Shown piece after piece: positions 5,068 through 10,464 of a DNA stretch of 12,105 nt. The translations under genes were made by a program, and so were the position numbers. The notes below the pieces were generated by a model. The model did no database searches. It saw only the letters and a program-made list of their open reading frames with translations, and was not told where the DNA came from. Origin of the DNA: Microcaldota archaeon (GTDB lineage Archaea > Micrarchaeota > Micrarchaeia > Anstonellales > Bilamarchaeaceae); NCBI GenBank assembly GCA_030668565.1, contig DAOVFD010000023.1:1-12105 (forward strand), in the 5' to 3' direction. Each line of letters opens with the position of its first letter. The stretch's first letter is position 1.

Positions 5068-6747
5068 ATGGCGGAGGTACAATTCCATGCGCAGAGCAGA
5101 CAAACGAACAGACCAGAGCAGAAGAAAAAAGGATTTGAGGGAAGAAAGGAACTCGTAATAAAAACGATAGTGCTCGGAAAAGTAAGGGCCAGCATCCTTG
5201 CGCCCGATGATATAAAAGTTGAAGAATGGACAGAAAGAGCAATGCTGGAAAACGGCGGCGGAATTGCAAAACAGTGGGATAGTAAATTAGGAAAGTGGTG
5301 GGTTGTTGCCATGATTGTAGATGGTGAATGCCTAGCAAAAGAAGGGTTAAGGGAAGATGATAAAAACATAGAATGGAAAATGAGTGATAAGGACAAAAAA
5401 ATAGTTATTGAACATTCAAAGAAAAGTAAGGGAGGTCCGGAGTTTACTATAGGAGAAAACGGAGTGCCTGTTGTTGTTAAAGGTAATGAACTTATTTTCC
5501 CAAGCGGAGACGAAATGAAAACGCAGGGTATAACGGAACTGTATTATAAGGAAGTAAATAGTACGGTAGATCCTGGAACACCGGCGGATTTCCTTAAAGC
5601 ATCAAAAAAAGAACAGATGGAAGGCTGTCATGCATCTACAAGAGAAAAAGACGTAGAAGTGAACGGGTATGAACTGCAGGTGGGTGACAAGGAAACGGGA
5701 GAAATAATGCCAATAGGAGAATATCAGAAAATAGAAAGCTTTGTTTATGATGATATCAATCTTGAGAATGTAATGAAGCATGAACTGAAATTCATGGAAA
5801 ACAGGGTTAGTCCTGTTTTATTCCATAATGAAGCAGTGCAATTCAGCAGTACCTGTGAAGTTTCTTATCTTCATATAAAAATAATCGAATCAAAAGAGAA
5901 TATATTCGATCACGTTGAATTTATTTCGAACCTTCCTGAAACAAGCATTTCGGTAATACCGATTGCATCGCCAGGAAGCGCTGTTTCACAGACGAGTGAT
6001 AACGGAACTGTGAATTCAAATCCCATGCATGAAACGAGTTTTGAACAACCAAATTATGAAATGAACAGAAATGCGGATGTTGTGAAAATGCCGATAAGTT
6101 CGGGATATAATAAGATTCAACTTCCTGAACAAAATAGAAAGGAAATAAATGAACAGAAAAATCCGAAAGTAGAAAAAAGAAAAAAGGAAAAACTGGTGTT
6201 TTTACCTTACAGACCGAAAGCAGAAAAAACACATATTATAGAGAAACCTGTGAAAGAAGATAATTTCAGATATCGGCTACCTAAAACAGATTTTTCAAAA
6301 ATTGAATTGCCAAAGCAAAAACACAAAAGGCAGGCTACCAAACTTCCTAAAATAAAAACCACAAAACCAAAACCAAAGAAGAGAAAAAGAAAAAAGAAGG
6401 GAGCTAAAGAAAAGATAAAGAAAATAATCAAAAAGACGAGGAGAACAGTACTGAAGATTAAAGAACTCCTGAAAAACAAAAGGAAAAAACAGATACACAA
6501 AAAGGCAATTATCCAAAAAACCGGGAAAAAAATTCATGGCAGGAAGAAAATACCCAAACCGAAAATCACGAAGAAAAAACAAAAGAAAAAGAATTCCAAA
6601 ATCAGGAAAAAACCTGAAATAAGATTACAATCTGAAAAGAAAGCAAGAACCGGAAAGAACAAGCCAAACAAGAAATCAAAAATAAAGAAAAAGCCAGATA
6701 GAAAACGAAAGAAAATGATAAAATATCTTCTTACCGGCTATTTCTAA
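5068..6747 (+). CDS. Unrecognised protein with a very basic C-terminal tail
   Basis: I do not recognise this 559-residue protein. Residues 20-290 have mixed composition with predicted-strand-like stretches such as ELVIKTIVLGKVRASILAPD, and the Trp-rich KQWDSKLGKWWVVAMIVDG (68-86), so a folded N-terminal part is likely. Residues 295-365 are Ser/Asn/Gln-rich and probably disordered. In residues 421-550 I count 66 Lys or Arg among 130 positions (about 51%) and only five acidic residues; proline-spaced KPKPKK and KKPDRK patches recur. The protein ends in MIKYLLTGYF. There is no signal peptide or membrane segment. The tail suggests binding to DNA, RNA or another polyanion. The ATG at 5068 is preceded by GGTGA at 5059-5063, 14 nt after thrS, so it probably belongs to the same transcript. 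Its stop overlaps the convergent protease stop. Confidence 0.85.
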   Translation: MAEVQFHAQSRQTNRPEQKKKGFEGRKELVIKTIVLGKVRASILAPDDIKVEEWTERAMLENGGGIAKQWDSKLGKWWVVAMIVDGECLAKEGLREDDKNIEWKMSDKDKKIVIEHSKKSKGGPEFTIGENGVPVVVKGNELIFPSGDEMKTQGITELYYKEVNSTVDPGTPADFLKASKKEQMEGCHASTREKDVEVNGYELQVGDKETGEIMPIGEYQKIESFVYDDINLENVMKHELKFMENRVSPVLFHNEAVQFSSTCEVSYLHIKIIESKENIFDHVEFISNLPETSISVIPIASPGSAVSQTSDNGTVNSNPMHETSFEQPNYEMNRNADVVKMPISSGYNKIQLPEQNRKEINEQKNPKVEKRKKEKLVFLPYRPKAEKTHIIEKPVKEDNFRYRLPKTDFSKIELPKQKHKRQATKLPKIKTTKPKPKKRKRKKKGAKEKIKKIIKKTRRTVLKIKELLKNKRKKQIHKKAIIQKTGKKIHGRKKIPKPKITKKKQKKKNSKIRKKPEIRLQSEKKARTGKNKPNKKSKIKKKPDRKRKKMIKYLLTGYF

Positions 6748-7898
6748 CTCATGAAGAACCAGGGTACGAAATTCATTATGAAGGCGGCAAGTGTGATTAT
6801 CATAACTGCCTTTACTATCTGTTTGTTTGGCACATTTATCTCAAGCAGCTTGTAGCCGTCGAATACCGGAAGGGGAAGCAGGTTCACAGTAGCTACTATG
6901 AAATTAAGCGAAAATACAAGACCTGCAGTAATATTCAGGAATTTTATTACTGAGTAAAGGAGTGTTCCTTCAACAATGAAATCAGTCCTCAACAGGAGCA
7001 GTAAAGCCACAAATAACAGAAAGAATGCAATGCTGGAGATAAAGTTGGCTGTAGGGCCGGCCACAAGAACTCTCGTTTGCCTTACCCTGTCGAGCTTTTC
7101 CAGTTTCTTTTCGTCCGGTTCAACAAAGGCACCCATCGGTATGATTCCGAAGAGGACTATCCCTGATGATTTAATAGGGACCTTGGCTATCCTTGCAAGG
7201 ACGGCGTGTGAAACTTCATGGACAAGCAGTATTGCAATAAGTGCGAGTATGCCCTCAAAAAACGGGAGATTCACTCCGGGCAGAAGAAGCGTCCCGCCTG
7301 GAGAGGTTGATGATATGGTATCGACACCGCTTACTATCAGTTCCACAACCTGGGCAAGTATGTATGCCCCGTAGTATATGATGCTTAACAAAAGTACTGC
7401 GAAAAAACCCCCGAGAATAAGCACAGCGAACATGATGAGTGCAGTGGTCTGGGCATCCAGAAAAACAACCAACTGCTCCTTTTCAAGTATTGGGGTATCT
7501 GTAAGAACGAGTCTGAGAAATTCCATCGCCAGCGGTGCTATGAACATGGTAAGTATCAACAGGAACGCCATACCTGTAATAACCGATTTCCATGAAGTAT
7601 TCCTGCGCATCAACACAGTACTCAACAGACCGTAGGATATCGTTGAGCCCACATCTGAAAAGAATTCCCATGCTTTTTTGTTCTTCGCAAGATTGTTTAC
7701 CGTTTTCACTCCTTTGTCACTTTTTAGAAGTACGAAACCAAGTTCGGTAGGCAAATTATATTTTCTTATGAAAATCTGGCTTACAATAATCATCTCCACC
7801 ACTACAAGAAAAAACTTAACCAGACCGGATAAGTCGGTCTGCAGTATGGCGTAAAAGACCAAAAGGGCTAGCAAGACGATTAAAGCAAGTAAAATCAT
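6744..7898 (-). CDS. Site-2 protease family (M50) intramembrane metalloprotease
   Basis: This is a 384-residue polytopic membrane protein. The zinc-binding helix motif is HEVSH at residues 227-231. The third ligand motif is NLLPLPVFDG (339-348) with Asp347, and GPTANF (281-286) is the conserved G-P-x-x-N element between them. These define the M50 family, which cuts transmembrane substrates within the membrane, often to release regulators or degrade signal remnants. At least four hydrophobic segments precede HExxH: about 1-20, 28-45, 108-130 and 152-190. Two or three follow. The N-terminal half is longer than the minimal archaeal S2P core. No PDZ domain is evident. Upstream is a TATA box about 30 bp from the ATG with no Shine-Dalgarno sequence, so the mRNA is likely leaderless. 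Its TAG overlaps the TAA of the convergent basic-tail gene. The substrate is unknown. Confidence 0.93.
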   Translation of the reverse strand: MILLALIVLLALLVFYAILQTDLSGLVKFFLVVVEMIIVSQIFIRKYNLPTELGFVLLKSDKGVKTVNNLAKNKKAWEFFSDVGSTISYGLLSTVLMRRNTSWKSVITGMAFLLILTMFIAPLAMEFLRLVLTDTPILEKEQLVVFLDAQTTALIMFAVLILGGFFAVLLLSIIYYGAYILAQVVELIVSGVDTISSTSPGGTLLLPGVNLPFFEGILALIAILLVHEVSHAVLARIAKVPIKSSGIVLFGIIPMGAFVEPDEKKLEKLDRVRQTRVLVAGPTANFISSIAFFLLFVALLLLLRTDFIVEGTLLYSVIKFLNITAGLVFSLNFIVATVNLLPLPVFDGYKLLEINVPNKQIVKAVMIITLAAFIMNFVPWFFMS

Positions 7899-7920
7899 GG
7901 ATAAGAAAGTCTACCGTTAA

Positions 7921-7937
7921 ACTTAAATATTAATCCT
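7921..7937 (-). promoter_or_regulatory. Protease promoter (leaderless)
   Basis: Minus-strand AGGATTAATATTTAAGT is a strong BRE/TATA-like element centred about 30 bp before the protease ATG. This leaves only a few bases of leader, and no ribosome binding site is present. Confidence 0.55.
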
Positions 7938-7960
7938 ACAGAAAAAATAACAGAAAACTT

Positions 7961-7997
7961 CTTTATATTTCGAAAATAAAACTGTAAAAAGAGGTGA
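7961..7997 (+). promoter_or_regulatory. speD promoter and ribosome binding site
   Basis: CTTTATATTTC (7961-7971) is a TATA box. GAGGTGA (7991-7997) is a strong Shine-Dalgarno sequence before the ATG at 8004 and fixes that start. It diverges from the protease promoter within the same 105-bp gap. Confidence 0.6.
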
Positions 7998-8003
7998 GAA
8001 CAG

Positions 8004-8360
8004 ATGGGGGGACTACACATCATTTCCGAATTCTTCGGATGCAAAAACAACGGACTTCTGAAAAACAAGAAAGAATTGGAAAAGAGACTTTCTGAAATCG
8101 TCAGAAACAACGGGCTTACAGTTGTTGGAACATATTTTCATCAATTCGGAGAGGGAAACGGGGTGACCGGAGTGGTTGTCCTTGCCGAATCGCATGTTTC
8201 TGTTCACACCTGGCCTGAAAAAGAGAATTTCGTAAATGCTGATGTTTTCGTCTGCAACGTCACACAGGACAATACTGAAAGGGCGAAGGCGGTTTATGAA
8301 AAAATAAAAGAACTCTTGGAACCTGAAAAGGAAGAAACGCGGGAAGTACTGAGGAAATAA
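8004..8360 (+). CDS. speD: S-adenosylmethionine decarboxylase proenzyme family (pyruvoyl)
   Basis: This is a 118-residue member of the prokaryotic class 1b AdoMet decarboxylase family, which makes decarboxylated AdoMet, the aminopropyl donor for spermidine. The proenzyme is expected to self-cleave between Glu62 and Ser63 in LAESHVSVHTWPE, turning Ser63 into the pyruvoyl cofactor. His68 and Cys84 (DVFVCN) match the processing and catalytic residues, and Thr55 (GVTG) stands where bacterial enzymes often have Ser, as in several archaea. Length is typical or slightly short, because the C-terminal tail after VCN is brief. The usual ELGYAAxDVFTCG is altered to EKENFVNADVFVCN, one residue longer. 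Some family members decarboxylate arginine or ornithine instead, so substrate is less certain than fold. No spermidine synthase gene lies nearby. Confidence 0.88.
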   Translation: MGGLHIISEFFGCKNNGLLKNKKELEKRLSEIVRNNGLTVVGTYFHQFGEGNGVTGVVVLAESHVSVHTWPEKENFVNADVFVCNVTQDNTERAKAVYEKIKELLEPEKEETREVLRK

Positions 8361-8361
8361 C

Positions 8362-8598
8362 ATGACAGATATACTATCCGCTACATCAATTTTGTTTATA
8401 TTGGTTGGACCGCCTCTTTTTGCCATAGGCGCTATTCTTTATCTCATTTCCAAAGATAAAAGCAAAGAAAAACAGAAAAACATTGGAGTAAAATTACTGA
8501 TTGCAGGTGTAGTTCTTTTCATACTTGCGATAATACTCGCAGGAATCGACATTGTTCTCACGATATTCGGGCAAGAACAGGGAGGATTACTGGTTTGA
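8362..8598 (+). CDS. Small two-helix membrane protein of unknown function
   Basis: This is a 78-residue protein with two clear hydrophobic helices, about 8-29 (SILFILVGPPLFAIGAILYL region) and 45-68 (LLIAGVVLFILAIILAGIDI). They are joined by a strongly basic loop (KDKSKEKQKN). The positive-inside rule would put the loop in the cytoplasm and both ends outside. No enzymatic motif is visible and I do not recognise a family. It begins one base after the speD stop, and GAGG inside the speD end (8351-8354) serves as ribosome binding site, so the two are likely cotranscribed. Its TGA ends at the base next to the stop of the convergent Mut7-C gene. Confidence 0.8.
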   Translation: MTDILSATSILFILVGPPLFAIGAILYLISKDKSKEKQKNIGVKLLIAGVVLFILAIILAGIDIVLTIFGQEQGGLLV

Positions 8599-9057
8599 TT
8601 ATTTTATGCTTTCAAATATTCTTGTTATGTTTTTCCAGTGGCTGCCTTTCCAGTAGACTTTTTTGCATTCTTTACATAACCAGAATTTTTCATTTTGTTT
8701 GTAGACATTATCGATAACCTTGTTCTTTACTTTTTCCTTGTCAACTATTTCCAGTTCCCCGTTGCATGCAGGGCATCTCGTCTTTTCCGGAAATGTAAAT
8801 ATGCCACCAAGAGCTGATTTCAGCTGGTTGAGCTGTTGGGTAAGGTCATCGCTCTCAAGAAGAATGACTTCGACATCGTGATTTTTGCATATGCCCGCAA
8901 GTTTTTCATCACGGGTTATGAGGATTCGCTGCTTGTCTTTTGCCATCTTAATTATTTCGCTGTCAGGCATGTCCTTCACATGTTTGCTGTCAACACCGAA
9001 TATCCTGCACCAGGTTGCCGTTCTTTTGAGCATCTCATCAAAAATAAGCCTGACCAT
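8599..9057 (-). CDS. Mut7-C (DUF82) RNase-fold protein with zinc ribbon
   Basis: This is a 152-residue protein matching the Mut7-C family along its full length. The N-terminal PIN-like RNase fold shows IFDEMLKRTATWCRIFGVD with Asp7, DSEIIKMAKDKQRILITRD (32-50) with Asp32 and Asp50, and LTQQLNQL. The C-terminal zinc ribbon has Cys95 and Cys98 (CPACNGEL) and Cys128 and Cys131 (CKECKKVYWKGSHW). The domain resembles the C-terminus of the animal exonuclease Mut-7 and is expected to act on RNA, but the substrate in archaea is not established to my knowledge. It starts 34 nt after the uS10 stop on the same strand, without an obvious Shine-Dalgarno sequence, and probably shares that transcript. Confidence 0.92.
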   Translation of the reverse strand: MVRLIFDEMLKRTATWCRIFGVDSKHVKDMPDSEIIKMAKDKQRILITRDEKLAGICKNHDVEVILLESDDLTQQLNQLKSALGGIFTFPEKTRCPACNGELEIVDKEKVKNKVIDNVYKQNEKFWLCKECKKVYWKGSHWKNITRIFESIK

Positions 9058-9091
9058 GCTTATGATAGAATCAAAAAGAGATTAAAAAGAA

Positions 9092-9397
9092 TCAGCTAAG
9101 CAAAATCTTAACAAGTACATTGGTCGGAACCTTGATTCTGAGAATCTGCTTTATGTATTTCTCATTTCCCTCGACTTCGATAAGCCTCTTTGAAAGCCTT
9201 TTCTCCCAGTGCTCGTAAGTATCAGTACCGTCACCGCACGGAGTCCTCCGCGTAGTGATGATAATCCTTCTTCTTGGAAGTCTGACCGGGCCGAAGAAAT
9301 TCATGCCTAACGTCTTTGAAAGCTCGCGTATTTGCTCTGTAACATTCTCCAGGTCCGCTGGTTTCTCTCCGCTGAGTCTTATTCTTATTTTAGTCAT
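9092..9397 (-). CDS. rpsJ: Small-subunit ribosomal protein uS10
   Basis: This is a 101-residue protein, the usual length for archaeal uS10. It begins MTKIRIRLSGEKPADLENV. The conserved loop GPVRLPRRRIIITTRRTPCG and the following TYEHWEKRLSKRLIEVEG are diagnostic. uS10 sits in the 30S head; its bacterial homologue NusB-bound form also acts in antitermination. I chose the ATG at 9397. An upstream TTG at 9409 would add four residues (MCDL) that do not match the family, while GTGAT lies at ribosome-binding distance of the ATG. In many archaea this gene follows elongation factor 1-alpha; here no such gene is adjacent. The TATA box in the argF intergenic region precedes it, and the Mut7-C gene follows. 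Confidence 0.96.
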   Translation of the reverse strand: MTKIRIRLSGEKPADLENVTEQIRELSKTLGMNFFGPVRLPRRRIIITTRRTPCGDGTDTYEHWEKRLSKRLIEVEGNEKYIKQILRIKVPTNVLVKILLS

Positions 9398-9437
9398 TAA
9401 ATCACACAATGATGGAATTGAAAATTTGTTCCTAAAG

Positions 9438-9449
9438 ATATTTAAATAT
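9438..9449. promoter_or_regulatory. Palindromic TATA element, uS10 promoter
   Basis: ATATTTAAATAT is a perfect 12-bp palindrome. On the minus strand it lies about 45 bp before the uS10 ATG, so transcription would start near 9418 with a roughly 20-nt leader. Being symmetric, it could also fire toward argF, which has its own TATA-like element just downstream. Confidence 0.5.
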
Positions 9450-9459
9450 AGTGGGGAAG

Positions 9460-9516
9460 CTTTTTAAAAGATTTTATGAGAGAGTGTTACCTGATTTTAA
9501 ACGGATTTGAGAGGTG
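9460..9516 (+). promoter_or_regulatory. argF promoter and ribosome binding site
   Basis: CTTTTTAAAAG (9460-9470) is a TATA candidate giving a start near 9490. GAGGTG (9511-9516) precedes the ATG at 9522 by five bases and decides that start over an in-frame TTG at 9507, which would overlap the ribosome binding site. Confidence 0.55.
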
Positions 9517-9521
9517 TTGAA

Positions 9522-10421
9522 ATGAATTTACTGACTATAAAGGATATGCCGGATGACGTAATGAAGGAAGTTATAAACAAAGCCATAGAGCTGAAGAAGG
9601 AGGGGAACAGGAACAGGGATGACCTGGAAGGAAAGGTACTTATCTCCCTTTATGAGAAACCGTCAACAAGGACCAGAATTTCATTTGAGACTGCCATATA
9701 TAACCTTGGTGGACGTTCCATCGTCATGGATTTCAAGAGCTCCCAGATAAGCAGGGGGGAAACTATGGCAGATACCGCAAGGGTGCTTTCCCGCTATGGG
9801 CATGTAGTAAGTGCACGCTTGTTCAGGCAGACAACTCTTGAGGAGCTTGCAAAATCGGCGAGCGTACCTGTGATTAACGCCCTTACAGACCTCGAACATC
9901 CATGCCAGGCTCTTGCAGACATGCAAACGGTAATAGAATATGGAAAGGAAAAAGGTAAGCTGGTTTATATCGGGGATTCCGCGAATAATGTTGCAAACTC
10001 GCTTATGCTTGCAGCTGCACGCTATGGGATGCATGTTGTTCTCTGTTCACCATCGCATTTCCCGCCAAAGGATGAATACGTCGAAGCGGCAAGGAAAACC
10101 GGCGCAAAGGTAGATGTTGAGTCCGACCCGAAAAAAGCGGTTGCTGGTGCTGATGTTATTTATACCGACGTATGGATAAGCATGGGTATGGAGAGTCAAT
10201 CAGAAGAGAGAGTGAAGCAGTTTGCACCATATCAGTTAAATGGCGAACTCCTCAAACTTGCAAAACCGGACTGTATTGTACTGCACTGCCTGCCTGCCCA
10301 CAGAGGAGCTGAAATAACCGATGAAGTGCTTGATGGTGAGAATGCGAAATCAGTATGGGACCAGGCAGAGAACAGGATGTGGGCACAGGAGGCTCTTCTT
10401 CTGAAGTTGCTTAAGGAGTAA
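9522..10421 (+). CDS. argF: Ornithine carbamoyltransferase
   Basis: This 299-residue enzyme transfers a carbamoyl group from carbamoyl phosphate to ornithine, giving citrulline in arginine biosynthesis. The carbamoyl-phosphate site is KPSTRTR (S48-R52), with HPCQ at 126-129. The ornithine-specific signatures are DVWISMGME (216-224) and HCLPAHRG (255-262), which distinguish it from aspartate carbamoyltransferase. Length is slightly short of the common 305-315 but no motif is missing. The ATG at 9522 has a GAGGTG ribosome binding site. No other arginine-pathway gene lies in the window. The kinase-like gene follows after 43 bp but appears to have its own leaderless promoter. A catabolic role (arcB) cannot be excluded from sequence alone. 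Confidence 0.96.
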   Translation: MNLLTIKDMPDDVMKEVINKAIELKKEGNRNRDDLEGKVLISLYEKPSTRTRISFETAIYNLGGRSIVMDFKSSQISRGETMADTARVLSRYGHVVSARLFRQTTLEELAKSASVPVINALTDLEHPCQALADMQTVIEYGKEKGKLVYIGDSANNVANSLMLAAARYGMHVVLCSPSHFPPKDEYVEAARKTGAKVDVESDPKKAVAGADVIYTDVWISMGMESQSEERVKQFAPYQLNGELLKLAKPDCIVLHCLPAHRGAEITDEVLDGENAKSVWDQAENRMWAQEALLLKLLKE

Positions 10422-10432
10422 GAATAAGATAC

Positions 10433-10464
10433 AATTAAATACCTTTACTAACACATATATAACC
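10433..10464 (+). promoter_or_regulatory. Leaderless promoter of the kinase-like gene
   Basis: AATTAAATACC (10433-10443) is a TATA box whose centre is about 28 bp before the ATG at 10465, so transcription should begin at or beside the start codon. No Shine-Dalgarno sequence precedes the ATG. A second ATATATAA (10454-10461) is too close to serve this start. Confidence 0.5.

Noticed and set aside
5921..6582. Several minus-strand frames opposite the basic tail, translating as Phe/Leu-rich apparent membrane proteins
   Set aside because: They are the mirror of AAA/AAG lysine codons (TTT/CTT read as Phe/Leu), which mimics membrane helices. No promoter or ribosome binding site.
5068..6747. The lysine-rich tail as a frameshift or non-coding artefact
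   Set aside because: The frame is open for 559 codons, begins with a ribosome binding site directly after thrS, and ends exactly at the neighbour's stop, so it reads as a real gene despite its composition.
8013..8426. Minus-strand frame over speD
   Set aside because: It overlaps a gene with an intact pyruvoyl-enzyme motif and good expression signals on the plus strand.
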